Source: Siphonodentalium dalli (lineage: Eukaryota > Mollusca > Scaphopoda > Gadilida > Siphonodentaliidae). Taken from it: DNA of 64,000 nucleotides. The translations under genes and the position numbers were made by a program. Shown piece by piece: positions 45,498 to 56,909 of the stretch (position 1 is its first letter; the number at the start of each line of letters is the position of its first letter). A model generated the notes under the pieces. The model was not told where the DNA came from and did no database searches. It saw only the letters and a list, made by a program, of their open reading frames with translations. The stretch covers positions 263,355,863 through 263,419,862 of the forward strand of contig CP136064.1 in assembly GCA_032622095.1 (NCBI GenBank), read 5' to 3'.

Positions 45498-45857
45498 TTA
45501 ACCCGTTCATGATGGGAGCTGCACGGGTGCAGCATTAAAGATCCTGTGCTAGTGCATTCTCTTATATATGTGAGTCTCCCACAGGGAGCCTCGCATATAC
45601 AAGTGAATGCACTGGCTTACAAGGTCAAGGTTAATATTGTTAGGCCAATGTATTCTCTTCTATATGTGAGGCTCCCTATGGGAGACTCACATATTTAAGA
45701 GTATGCACTGGCTTACAAGGTCAAGGTAAATACTGTTAGGCCAATGTATTCTCTTATATTACTGAGGCTCCCTATGGGAGACTCGCATATATAAGAGAAT
45801 GCATTGGCACAGGGTTTTTCGCAAAATTTCAGGAAGCTCCAGTCATGGAAGGGTTAA
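45498..45857. repeat. H2 element with three hairpins
   Basis: A complete H2: outer arm ttaacccgttcatgatggga, three successive TGCATTCTC-type hairpins (about 45546-45613, 45640-45705 and 45735-45806) and right arm gttttttcgcaaaatttcag to gaagggttaag. Stems are CTCCC/GGGAG type. Confidence 0.87.
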
Positions 45858-45929
45858 GAATAATATGGTGCCTGGTATAATATGTAGATTTTTTAATTTC
45901 CTCAGTAAATGCACTGTCCTTTAAAACAG

Positions 45930-46054
45930 GGAACAAGTGGAGAAAGATCTCATATTCCTTGGTCTCCTTGTGATGGAGAACAGACTGAAGCCAGAGACTA
46001 CTCCCGTCATAAACGAACTGAGAGAAGCGAACATCAAGACGATCATGATCACAG
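45930..46054 (+). CDS. ATP13A2: Exon 12: return to P domain
   Basis: 125 bases, phase 2 to phase 1. Acceptor ttaaaacag (weak pyrimidine tract), donor acag/gttagt. It encodes [20 protein letters not shown], then [19 protein letters not shown] and MITG. LGLL-M-N-LK--T-PVI-ELR-A-I-T-MITG is the P-domain helix-strand unit ending in the TGDN motif, which the next intron splits within its Gly codon. The last 71 bases are duplicated 85 bases downstream. Confidence 0.95.
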
Positions 46055-46069
46055 GTTAGTCATCAGTTA

Positions 46070-46140
46070 CTGAAACCAGAGACTACTCCCGTCATAAACA
46101 AGCTGAGAGAAGCGAACATCAAGACGATTATGATCACAGG
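46070..46140 (+). pseudogene. Partial tandem duplicate of the end of exon 12
   Basis: Seventy-one bases copy 45985-46055 with only four or five changes. They encode [19 protein letters not shown] and MITG, followed by a donor-like acag/gtttgt. Two differences are silent and one codon changes Glu to Lys. There is no acceptor in front of it. Reading through from exon 12 meets TAG immediately after the first donor, so it cannot simply extend the exon. It is probably a recent slippage or tandem-duplication product. Confidence 0.85.
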
Positions 46141-46783
46141 TTTGTTTTATAGGTTAACCAATACAGGTAAGTGGGTGCCTGACACGGTAACACATCTGCC
46201 CGGGTCAACGAAAATCACACCTAGCCCTCCGGAATGACAATAACAAGTCAGAATGGAGCACTGGCTGACGGACCTTACAGCCTTTCCGTTTGTCAACATA
46301 AGTAGAGTGAAAGAAATAATGGCTTACAACCTATCCGTCATATAATTTCCCCACATAATGAAGGTGGTGCACAAATGTATGGATGTCAAAAGAAAGGGGA
46401 GGTTGTCTGCTATAGGCATATTACAGAAGAATCGAGGCTAAATGTGATGATGACCAAGGTCCCAATTTCTCGCAGACAAATTGCTCCTTGTTCTGATGAC
46501 ATGAATTTTGAGGTGGAAGCTGGACCCTGGAGCCTTTTCGTGTTTGGGATTCCTTATCGTATGCACACACTTTCCAATCAATTCATGGCCTCTCAGTGTT
46601 CTGCATGTAAAATTTGGCTTTGTTGATGAAATATAGGTACTTTTGCAGCAAAATTATCATGTGGATATATCTTAATAGTTTTTATTTTATCACTTAGAGG
46701 GATCATCTGGCGATATCCATTTCATCTGATGAATATAACGCATTTAAAGCAGAAAAATAGCATTCTGCAACTGTTTTCATGTT
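46141..46783. other. Intron after exon 12
   Basis: Single-copy-looking. An 83-codon open frame at 46375-46626 has no recognisable family and may be chance. Confidence 0.45.
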
Positions 46784-47262
46784 GAATTCCATGAGATGGG
46801 TTTAGAAAAACATCTTGAAGACCATATATTACCTTTAACGGTTTATTGCGGATGACTTGATCATATACGAAGTGACAAACAATCATACATCAACAAACAT
46901 ACAATACATGCAAGACAAAGATGACTAACATGCAAGACATATACATATACATACGGAACACATGCAATACCACTGACACACATGCAACTAATTTATCACA
47001 TCAAACAAGCATATGAATGCAAATGCACTGAGATCAAATCAAATAAGGAAACAGATTCAAGTCAAGTGTTTGTTTCCTACTTGCCCTAAATATAGAGCGT
47101 TCAATAAAACTACTTCATAGGATTTAATTTAACTGTTCTCATTTTGTGTTAAACAATTAAGATTACTTCTTGAAAACCATTTACTACATGTTGTCAGAAC
47201 ATAGCTTAAATATTTAAAAGCAGTCAAGTTTTAGTTTAGATTTATACCTTTTTTGAACCGCT
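46784..47262. repeat. Segmental duplication X, copy 1
   Basis: Starts aattccatgagatgggttt and ends accttttttgaaccgc. Nearly identical to 47725-49532 after removal of a TA element there. It shows the empty site gacatatacatatacat. Confidence 0.93.
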
Positions 47263-47400
47263 GTAAATTTACATGAATCACTGTAAAATTCTCAAACGAT
47301 GGAGACATATATTCTACAGCAATAAACATGCTACTGAAATAACTGTTATTTCCTACTATTCTAATTCTTAAGAGGGTGGGTGGGTGGGTAAATTTTATAA

Positions 47401-47724
47401 CATTTATTGCTGCCACTTCGTAAGGCAGATCAAGACAAAGTAATTTTATTATAGCAATTTAGCGAGCGCGCCAAAATTGTAACTCACATTGTTAGCCAAT
47501 GAAAATAGATAACACATATAATGACGTCATGCAACCATGCCTATTATTAGAAAGCATAACCGATGTAATAGACTTATTTATAGATCACAAATAATGACGT
47601 CACGCCAACATGCATATTCATGAGAAGGCGCCACCAATGTAATAGTCTTTTATATAGAGTTATCTCGCTTAGATTAATATGAACCCTAGTCACGGAATTA
47701 CTCGATTTGTAGACAAATAGAATC
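47401..47724. repeat. Segmental duplication Y, copy 1
   Basis: From catttattgctgccactt to agacaaatagaatc. Copy 2 at 50127-50449 is almost identical. Contains two tgacgtca-like words. Confidence 0.93.
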
Positions 47725-49532
47725 AATTCCATGAGATGGGTTTAGAAAAACATCTTGAAGACCATATATTACCTTTAACGGTTTATTGCGGATGACTTGA
47801 TCATATACGAAGTGACAAACAATCATACATCAACAAACATACAATACATGCAAGACAAAGATGACTAACATGCAAGACATATACCGTATTATCGCAGGTA
47901 TAAGACCAGGGAGCCTAGGGAATAAATAGCTTGAAAAGGCATGGGTGGTCTTATACCCCGGAAAATTTAGCGTAATTATATAGAACATCTCATTTCTGCA
48001 TTTCGAGGTATAAATATAACGACAATTACAAGTAATTTTCATTGATAATTTATTAATAAAAGATAAAATAAAAACATAATACACAACAAATAACGACAAA
48101 GCAATAAATAAATGATTAATAAATGGTCACTAATAGTTCTATAATTCCGGAGTTTCGATGTTCGTTACGTAAACGTAACTTTACCAAAAAGCTGGGATTT
48201 CCCCACATTCAGTTTCGGTTTCGCACGTGGTCGATACAGAATTAACGTTGGAAATCTTACACAGAAAATATGCACAGAAACGAACAGTCAAAATAACACA
48301 TGTGATACATAACACAGTATAAGAATATATATAGGCATTGAAACGTATGTAAAACTTTGTCTAGATAAATTATTTGGGAATTACAATGGGAATTTATATT
48401 CCGGTAATCGTTTCGTAAACGAAGTCCTGCATTCCGTAAAATATTTAGTTCCTGTTGACATTAAAACAAGAATGTTGTGCTTCATATGTCAATCAATGGA
48501 AAGTGGGCGTTAAATTTAACTGAGAAATCCAATCGCTATTCAGAATGAGAAAACAATACAGCTTATGCGGTTACATAACTTCCCTGTGTACATCGATGCA
48601 TGAAAGGTGTTATATTGATTTATGGTAGGCCTTACTCATGGTAAATTTATGACATTGAATAATTAATTAGGGGAACAAAACAAATTTTAACGGCGTGTTG
48701 TTTCTTAATTTGGGCCGTTTTACCCTTGGATAGGGGTTTGAGTTTATCGTAATCGCGCTCCCAAGATCGAATCTGCTTCCGCGAAATTCCATTGATCTTT
48801 TCCGTTGTTTGAACGTCAGTAACACATACCTACCGGGTTAATAATTGAACACAAACAAGACACAATGTCACAAAAATCTTCTTTATTGTTTTCAAATTTC
48901 AAAAGTAATCGAACCTTGAATATATAGTTTCTTGTATTCATCTTTTCCATACACTCAGTACGACACCTGTCACCATCGATGAACGTCAATAATATAGGCC
49001 TACCAGCCAGTTATTAATTGAACACAAGAAACAAGACACAGTGTAACATAAATCATCTTTATTTTTCTCAAATACTGGTATATACACCCGTTTTGGAGGG
49101 GTTATGGTTAGGGCTAGGGAGGGGGTGGTCTTATACCCCGGAAAACTTACTTCTAGTGAAAATACTGGGGTGGTCTTATGCCCGAAAGTGGGCTTATACC
49201 CGCGAGAATACGGTACATATACATACGGAACACATGCAATACCACTGACACACATGCAACTAATTTATCACATCAAACAAGCATATGAATGCACATGCAC
49301 TGAGATCAAATCAAATAAGGAAACAGATTCAAGTCAAGTGTTTGTTTCCTACTTGCCCTAAATATAGAGCGTTCAATAAAACTATTTCATAGGATTTAAT
49401 TTAACTGTTCTCATTTTGTGTTAAACAATTAAGATTACTTCTTGAAAACCATTTACTACATGTTGTCAGAACATAGCTTAAATATTTAAAAGCAGTCAAG
49501 TTTTAGTTTAGATTTATACCTTTTTTGAACCG
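47725..49532. repeat. Segmental duplication X, copy 2 (interrupted)
   Basis: Second X copy, split at about 47882 by a TA element and resuming at 49216 with catatacatacggaacac. Confidence 0.92.
47884..49213. mobile_element. 1.3-kb TA element with CCGTATT ends
   Basis: Ends CCGTATTATCGCAGGTATAA and the inverse of CCGTATTCTCGCGGGTATAA, with TA on each side. The first X copy has a single TA at the same place, confirming a 2-base duplication as in Tc1/mariner-type transposition. Internal sub-terminal units carry ggtggtcttataccccg. No transposase. Confidence 0.92.
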
Positions 49533-50126
49533 CCAAGCCATAGGCCACCAAAAAAGGAAAGATCGGGAGGAAAAAACTGAAACATTAAACATGAAGTTGG
49601 GAGCAAATTCGGGCCCCTCTCTCTTCAATTGACCTATGATCGCAATGCCATCAAATGATCACATGCCTCAGCAATTACCTACCAATCTGATAACTAAACA
49701 TAAACGAACCATAAAAGTAATGCCACAAACAGACCAATAGTCGCAATGCCACTATTAAAGTTATCATGCCACCACTTTCCTAGTCGATACTTTTAAAGTA
49801 CTATGTATATAAATTGATTTATATCACCATCCATATACTGAAAACTATAATTATAAAATAGTATCCGAATTATAACAGAAATGACACAAACAGACCCACA
49901 GTCGCGCTGCCACTGCTCAAGTCACTGTCAAGCCTTCTATATTCCGTATATTACATTATATTGATGTTGCTAACTTTAGGAAATTAAGTTAATCTATTCA
50001 CCACTTGAATCATAAGAGATCTCATCCTCCTTGTCCCTTCATAATTCAAATGCAACTTATCCCCTGCATACAAATCTAGAATTGGAGCTCCTTTGGCAAT
50101 AAATACTCTATATTTAATCTATTCAC
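49533..50126. other. Intronic DNA between duplicated blocks
   Basis: No repeat family recognised. Repeated ccacaaacagacc-type words about 180 bases apart hint at an old duplication. Confidence 0.45.
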
Positions 50127-50449
50127 CATTTATTGCTGTCACTTCGTAAGGCAGATCAAGACAAAGTAATTTTATTATAGCAATTTAGCGAGCGCGCCAA
50201 AATTGTAACTCACATTGTTAGCCAATGAAAATAGATAACACATATAATGACGTCATGCAACCATGCCTATTATTAGAAAGCATAACCGATGTAATAGACT
50301 TATTTATAGATCACAAATAATGACGTCACGCCAACATGCATATTCATGAGAAGGCGCCACCAAGTAATAGTCTTTTATATAGAGTTATCTCGCTTATATT
50401 AATATGAACCCTAGTCACGGAATTACTCGATTTGTAGACAAATAGAATC
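50127..50449. repeat. Segmental duplication Y, copy 2
   Basis: Matches 47401-47724 with very few differences (caccaatgtaat shortened to caccaagtaat). Confidence 0.93.
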
Positions 50450-50495
50450 CATTTGGAAATTTAATTTAAAATATTTTAAAATATTTTATTCAAAG

Positions 50496-50739
50496 CAAGC
50501 CTTGAAATAGGATGTCTGTCATTTGCAGAATGAGGTCCCCAAAGGGTGAATTTAGTGATGCTACCCCGCATAGCGGGCTAGCATCACCAAATTCACCCTC
50601 TGGGGACCTCATTCTGCTTACACCTCAGCGGAATGAGGTTCCCAGAGGGTGAATTTGGTGATGCTAGCCCACTATGTGGGGTAGCATCACTAAATTCACC
50701 CTCTGGGGACCTCTTTCTGCAAATGACAGACACCCTATT
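50496..50739. mobile_element. H1 MITE with perfect 8-bp TSD
   Basis: Ends CAAGCCTTGAAATAGGATG and inverse. ATTCAAAG flanks both sides (50488-50495 and 50740-50747). Double-core form. Confidence 0.93.
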
Positions 50740-50848
50740 TAAAGGCTTGATTCAAAGGTGTATTTTGTATTCAACATTTTTCATAGGAACAAAGCTAAGA
50801 TGAAGTAAACTTGGTCTCAAAATATCTCCCATATTTGCTGATGCTGTG

Positions 50849-51160
50849 TTAACCCTTCCATGACTGGAGCTTCCTAAATTTTTGTGAAAACCCTGTGCCA
50901 ATGCATTCTCTTATATATACAAGTCGACCGTATGTTGCTTGGCATATATAAGAGAATGCATTGGCATTTTTTATTATTATTTTTTTATAACTGTTAAAAA
51001 ATTTAAGAATTTTTTTTTTTAAATTTAAGAAAATTGTTAAAAAATGTAACAAATAATGATAAAAAGGATAAAGTATGTAAGAAAAAATTATAAAAAAAAT
51101 TATAAAATTGTTAAAGAATGTAAGAAAAATTGATAAAAAATTATATAAAATTGTTATATA
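50849..51160. repeat. H2 hairpin plus A/T tandem tract
   Basis: Left outer arm ttaacccttccatgactgga, hairpin 50897-50966, then the TTGTTAAAGAATGTAAG-type tract to about 51160. Confidence 0.83.
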
Positions 51161-51270
51161 TGAGAATGTAGTTTCTTGCTGCTTCCTCAAGGTATTGTAA
51201 GGTTGTAGGGTCATCTGTTTCAATGACTTTTGTGCAGTCAAGCACCAGCTGAGTGAGTGCAGTGCAAGAA

Positions 51271-51383
51271 AATGCATTCTCTTATATATGCGAGGTGACC
51301 TATGGTCGACTCGCATAAATATGAGAATGCATTGGCACAGGGTCTTTAATGTTGCGCCAGCGCAGCTCCCGTCATGAAAGTGT
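51271..51383. repeat. H2 hairpin abutting exon 13
   Basis: Hairpin about 51271-51339, then outer arm gcgccagcgcagctcccgtc and atgaaagtgtaa. It ends about 13 bases before exon 13, so most of the acceptor region, probably including the branch point, is transposon-derived. Confidence 0.85.
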
Positions 51384-51396
51384 AATGACCTTGCAG

Positions 51397-51566
51397 GTGA
51401 TAACATACTGACAGCCCTCAGTGTTGCCAGAGAATCTGGGATGGTGGATCAAACTGATAAGATAATCATGGTGCAGGCGAGTCAGATCGACGACAATCCT
51501 GCTGAAATCGAGTTTATATACGCCGATAACAAAGACGAGAAGGTTGAAGAAGTCCATCAAAAACAT
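51397..51566 (+). CDS. ATP13A2: Exon 13: P domain after TGDN
   Basis: 170 bases, phase 1 to phase 0. Acceptor accttgcag, donor cat/gtgagt. It encodes GDNILTALSVARESGMV, then DKIIMVQASQIDDNPAEIEF and a charged tail ending HQKH. GDN--TA-SVAR--GM is the conserved hinge, and the Asn distinguishes the ATP13A2 pattern from TGDS. An H2 element runs to about 51383, leaving only about a dozen bases between the transposon end and the exon. Confidence 0.95.
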
Positions 51567-52453
51567 GTGAGTATTTTGCTTCCATTTGGTGATTAACGCC
51601 CTTTCAGATGGCAAAAGCGTTATTAAGCGGCCATTAAATAAAAAATGTTCGACAACAGTGCTTCCATATTTACATTGTCTCAGGAAGTCGCTCAACTTCT
51701 GAATAAGAAATTTGACAAATACTTGTCATTATTTTCCTTTGGTTTTGTATATTTCTAAGCTATAATAAATAATCAAATGTTCTTATGTGTTTTCATTACT
51801 TCATCTAATACAAGCTCCAAAACAGAGTTCAGTCCCCTTGCTACACGATGTCTGATCGCTGCTGGCTTGTGTATTTTCTTAGTTAAATCTAACATTTTAT
51901 ATTGAAGTGTTTTGTCAGTTACAATTCATTCTGGCTTGATCTAGACAATTTTCAAATGGAATATAGACAGTTCAGTTTCTCAGAATAATAAAGAATGGAT
52001 TGTAACCTACAAAAGTCTCAAATAGATAAACGTGCAAGTTCTTCACATTATGTGTAGGTGCTAGCAACGGTAAGTCCTGTGTAGGGGACTGAACTCTGCA
52101 TGGAGCTTGCATGTAATATGCCAGTTTGAAATACAGATGATCTGAGTGAAAACTGTGGAACTTGTCAATTTGGTCTTGGTCAAATTGCAATTTGCAAATC
52201 AACAGGTCAGAAAAATCTGAAAATGGAGAATTGGAGGCAGATGTTGTACCAAAAAGATGTTCGATCCAATATGATTATTAGACCATGTATTGTCGTTGAT
52301 CATTCGAATTTAGAATTTAGTACCCCTCAGGACTGAAGTAGTTCACTCCGCTCTGCATCGGGGAACTACATCCCTCCATTGGGGCTCTAAATTGGCATAG
52401 TCAACTCCAAACCAACTATTCATAAAGTAGAATTTCAGCATGATGATATGCTA
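51567..52453. other. Intron after exon 13
   Basis: Single-copy-looking AT-rich DNA. No exon or repeat was seen. Confidence 0.45.
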
Positions 52454-52733
52454 CAGTAATGCCCTAAATAATTGACTCCTTAACCACAGCATAATTATGG
52501 CTAACTTTTCAGGATTTAGTAGGAAATATGGCTTGCTGCCATTCATCTGAAAGCTCTCAGAGAGAGCTTTCCAATGAATGGGAACAAGCCTTATTTTCGA
52601 CTAATTCCTGAAAAGTTACTCATAATTCTGCTCGTGTGAGAGCTCAGTGAGAGCTTTTGGACGAATGGCAAGAAGCCATATTTCCGACTAAATCCTGCTG
52701 TGGTTAAGGAGTCGATTATTTAGGGCATTTCTG
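52454..52733. mobile_element. H3 MITE with internal duplication
   Basis: Ends CAGTAATGCCCTAAATAATT and inverse of the right end. The middle contains an extra gctttt-type arm segment (gtgagagcttttggacgaa). Confidence 0.83.
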
Positions 52734-52758
52734 TGAGTCACTCTTTGAGAGTTGTATA

Positions 52759-55044
52759 CAGTCAATTTCGCTTTATTGCATAGCGTCGGTGCATGGCTTT
52801 TCTTATGCAGTTAACCGATTATGCATAAAGCCGAAATCACGATAAAAAGAAGCATAAGCCGTTTTTCTATCACCAGCATCAGTCTAGAAATACAGTGAAT
52901 TGTTTATGTTTCGTTCATTCAATTTCATCATCAATTTAGTTTGTTTAAAAAAAATAATATCTAAAGAGCTTCATCTATATTAATTTAATGTTATTCCATA
53001 TTATATTATCATCTATGATTGTAAAATGTTCAAGAATAAAACGATGTTCTTGTCAGGAACGGCAACCCCCATTGATAATAAACTCACTATATACATGTTT
53101 ATATTTAAAATATATCCAATCAATCAGTTAGAAATGCATTACACACATGTAATATTAAACAAATAATCATTAACTACCCACCAAATATCAGTTAATAGCC
53201 ACCAAGAACTGGTAAGAAAAACGCCAACGTTTCCCGATAAAATTATAAAAATACTATTTTTGTTTGTTTCACGTTATGAGAAGGGGGATAATTCTATGTA
53301 CGGTAGTTGCCGTTTATTTTCTGTAATTTTGTTTGTTTCAAAATAAATAGGTATATGAAGAACCATCTATCCATGTAGCCAACTGGAAAAACTAACAAAA
53401 ATCAAATTGATTTCCCAATATATCATGCATATTTGGGAGCGCAATTTACAAAACTATATTGAACTATGGGAAGAGGCATAACTCTATTCATTAAATGAAA
53501 CATTAATTTTTGGGAAACAAAGTGTCTTCAAAAATTAAATAAAATCTGATCTGATAATTAATCAGTGCACATCACACCAAAACAATTGAGTAGCCACTGT
53601 CAAACGTAAATGTTTGCTGAATTGAGCCCCAATATAGTTTTAATTAAACACTGAAGCCCAACAGTGTATGACACCTTCTTTAATTGGTACGCTCACAAAT
53701 GACTCCAAGCAACATGACAGTTCAACAAAGGTTATTGTTTTGATAGCACGTGCTCCTAGCATTTCTTTAGTGACCTCATTGACATTGCTATGATTTCATT
53801 TTGTGCTGCGGCTGCAGTTAATGGAATTAGGTCAAATTCACACCTCAATGCATGCATATTTGCAGCGACTTGATTAATCTTTTGTTATCGCCACAGAAGC
53901 TGTTTTGTTTCCCAGAAGCCGGCGATTTCTAAGAAGTTGGAGCATGAATAAATATTGAAGACCTGTTAAATACGGGTTATTTAAATTTAGACAAAATAAA
54001 TCACTTTGTGTTGCGAAGACAATGATTTGATGATTTATTTCTGAACTATTTTCCGTAACCTCGCGTAATTAGAGCTACCCATGTCATTCGCGGAAAATCT
54101 TAGTTTCACTTTCGGTTTCAACACAAACTGACCGGGAAACTGGAATAATTGCGCAGGTGTTTACAAACTTGCATTTTCTGAAGCGGACACAATTCAACAG
54201 ATTCTGTTAATCTGATAGAATTCCTGGAAATATTATTTGATCTTTCAATAGGATTATCTGAATCTGACATAAATTCCAGGAATCAATTGCGCCGTTGATT
54301 ACAAAAGCCATGTGTTTAGTCAGCGTCTTGATACTTCATTGATGGAATTCCCGGAAACTTCCTTCCTTTCACTTATCGGAATTGCAACTGGAACTGCATG
54401 TGTTTACATACGTTTTTTAAAGGAAATAAGGAAGCATACAGGAAATGTTTGTGAACAGAAGCATGTTAGAAGAAATAGAAAGCACTTTCGGTTTAGTTGG
54501 CTTCCTTGTTGGGGAATTCCCGGAAATCTTCCTTTCACATTGAATTCTCAGAATTGCAACTGGAACTTCAGGTGTTTACAAACGTTTACAAACTCAACAA
54601 ACAACCAAATAAATATACAAATTTTAATAAATCATGCAATTCACAAATAAATATGGAAACATACAGGAAATGTGTGTCAACAGAAGCATGTTACTGAGAA
54701 GAGATAGAAAACCACGTGTGTTATGAAATTGAAAATTGCCGTCTTCGCTCTCGCGATGGTCATCTTCAACAACTTTGTATTAAGTTTTCCCATAAAATAC
54801 GTTTTTCAAGGTAAATATTTTTACAAATTGCTATAATTTCGACATCATGAGGTGACTTTTTACCCCTTCTCATCAACATTTTTGGCGATTTTCGTATGCA
54901 TAAAAACGGAATAGAGTCCGACCCTTATGCAAATAAATGATTAAAAAATAGTCTTTTTATGAGAAAATGGTTTGGTGCATGCATATTTTATGCAAATGAC
55001 CGAAATATGCATTTAAACGATATGCAATTAACTGAAATTGACTG
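52759..55044. mobile_element. 2.3-kb TA element, pogo/Tigger-like ends
   Basis: Ends CAGTCAATTTCGCTTTATTG and the inverse of CAGTCAATTTCAGTTAATTG, flanked by TA. The CAG start, TTATTGC-like terminus and TA target resemble pogo-group elements. Internal degenerate repeats with ggaattcccggaaa at 54340-54530. The 112-codon frame at 54312 shows no transposase motif. Confidence 0.78.
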
Positions 55045-55046
55045 TA

Positions 55047-55626
55047 TAGAGGATCTCTAATGAGTCGCATTCTATATAAAATTGATTAGCCGAGTGCACT
55101 AAATTCAAATCAAGCTGAGCTTTAGCGAATTTAGTGGATGAGCTTAATAAATTTTGTATATGAATTTGAGATCCATTTGATCACATAATCACATTTAGCA
55201 AGGAAAAACGATCTCAAAACGGCTGGGGTTAAAAAAAATTAATATTGATTTCCTTATCACAACAAAAGAGGAAGTAAAGACACCTTCAAGACAAAATATA
55301 GTTCCATTTTAAATGTGTCTTTACATGCTGACAGAATTGTTCAACCACCTTTATCACCCTTGTTTATCTCACAGTCAACACTAAATAACCCAACACAATT
55401 CAAAAATCATAATTATATTCTATTTAACATAATAATAAAGTTCCGGCATTGACATCGACATTGTGCTAAGCTCTTATGTCACTGCTCATGCCGATAATAC
55501 ACGTGTGTCTTACTAAAAATATGTTGCTCTGTTTAGGGGTTAATTATGTGATAAAACAATACCATGATGATTTAGTTTTATAGTTAAAATTCTGTATTGC
55601 ATCATGCATTAATTGGACTGTTTCAG
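55047..55626. other. Intron before exon 14
   Basis: AT-rich. No repeat family or exon was recognised. Confidence 0.45.
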
Positions 55627-55743
55627 GAAAAACAAGGCAACCTTACGATAGATATAGATGACGACAGCCTGCAGTTTCACTTTGCCATCACGGGCAAGTC
55701 ATGGGCTATAATTAGACATTCATTTCCGGACATTCTCGAGAAG
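55627..55743 (+). CDS. ATP13A2: Exon 14: P-domain variable segment
   Basis: 117 bases, 39 codons, phase 0. Acceptor actgtttcag, donor aag/gtcagt. It encodes EKQGNLTIDIDDDSLQFHFA, then ITGKSWAIIRHSFPDILEK. FA-TGKS---I--HFPD---K matches the P5B strand that precedes the VFARM motif. An H1 copy begins 18 bases after the exon. Confidence 0.92.
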
Positions 55744-55760
55744 GTCAGTACTGCCGTAAT

Positions 55761-55945
55761 CAAGCCTGGATATAGTGTGTCTGACATTTTCTGAATGAGG
55801 TCCCCTGACTGTTAATTTAGTGATGCTACACCGCACAGTGCGCTAGCATCACCAATTTCACCCTCCGGTAACCTCATTCTGCTTAGGCCTCAACTGCTAT
55901 GGGAAACCGAGGTTGAGATTGAAGTTCCCCAGTTGAAGTTGGTGA
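55761..55945. mobile_element. H1 MITE, right-truncated
   Basis: Begins caagcctggatatagtgtg 18 bases after exon 14. One core hairpin with several changes, then part of the internal module (gttccccagttgaagttgg). No right end. Confidence 0.85.
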
Positions 55946-56301
55946 GTGATATCTCCTAATGAATCAATACCAGAATAGGTATTAAAAAAACTACAAATGT
56001 CTTTAAAATAACCGTCGTCAAAGCATAAGAAAATATGTTCAATAGATACCTCAATTCAGGTCCGATACCAGTTGGCAACTTATAAAAAGTTTCAAAAATC
56101 TCTCAACACTCACACCACAAAACATAGCTTTATTGATTTGATCGTCTCTTTGTGTTCTTTCTTTTGATATATCCTGATTTAATTATTTAGCCCCTTATTA
56201 ACTTTGAAACAGACATGACCATTTAAATTTTTGTTATATCCAGATTTAATTATTTAACCCCATATAAGAGATATGACCATTTAAATTTTTCTTACGTCCA
56301 G
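55946..56301. other. Intron before exon 15
   Basis: A duplicated word of about 60 bases (tgatttaattatttag / agatttaattatttaac) at about 56170-56285. Nothing else was seen. Confidence 0.5.
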
Positions 56302-56381
56302 ATTGCAGTAAAAGGTGCTGTCTTTGCGAGAATGTCACCTGACCAGAAAGCTCAGCTAGTTGAAATCCTCCAGGATATCGG
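56302..56381 (+). CDS. ATP13A2: Exon 15: VFARMSPDQK
   Basis: 80 bases, phase 0 to phase 2. Acceptor cttacgtccag, donor tcgg/gtgagt. It encodes IAVKGAVFARMSPDQKAQL, then VEILQDIG. VFARM-PDQK--L was recognised directly and is near-universal in P5 pumps. Its exit phase joins to the YYVGMCGDG exon. Confidence 0.96.
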
Positions 56382-56524
56382 GTGAGTTATGATTAACAGC
56401 TGATTTGTGTATACTCAGGAAATAAACCCACTCTGTTGAGCTGAATATCCAACAATAATGGGACATTTAATTCACCAAAAAATTCAAAAGAAACTACATG
56501 AAAAGTACTTATCAGCAAAATTAT

Positions 56525-56905
56525 TATGTCAGTATGTGTTGAGATGGTGACATATTTTTTATTTTTTTTGCCGCTGTAACGTCGGTATGTGTGGAGATGG
56601 TGACATATTTATTATTTATTTATTGCCGCTGTAACGTCGGTATGTATGGAGATGGTGACATATTTTTTATTTTATTTTTTTTACAGCTATTATTTTGGTA
56701 TGTGTGGAGATGGTGACATATTTTTTATTTTATTTTTTGACAGCTATTATGTCGGTATGGGTGGAGATGGTCACGTATTTGTTTTGGGTTTTTTTTGACA
56801 ACTGTTATGTCCGTATGTTCAGAGATGGTGACATTTTTGTTGTGTTTTGGCAGCTATTATGTCAGTATGTGTGGAGATGGTACATATTCTTTTCATTCTT
56901 TTTGT
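56525..56905 (+). repeat. Tandem copies of the exon 16 start with acceptor-like ends
   Basis: Seven units of about 50-60 bases, each with a version of tattatgtcggtatgtgtgg and agatggtgacatatttt. The first part copies the first 26 bases of exon 16 (encoding YYVGMCGDG). Several units have a T-rich tract ending cag or acag directly before it, imitating a 3' splice site. All diverge from the exon right after agatgg. Confidence 0.9.
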
Positions 56906-56909
56906 GCAG

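Noticed and set aside
46375-46626. 83-codon open frame as an extra exon
   Set aside because: Exons 12 and 13 join perfectly at TG/DN without it, and no family resemblance was seen.
50849-51406. 185-codon minus-strand open frame
   Set aside because: It reads through the A/T tandem tract and H2 hairpins (runs of Phe, Ile, Lys and Asn) and antisense to exon 13. It is an artefact of repeats.
54312-54650. 112-codon open frame in the pogo-like element
   Set aside because: It lies over internal repeats, and no DNA-binding or DDE motif was found.
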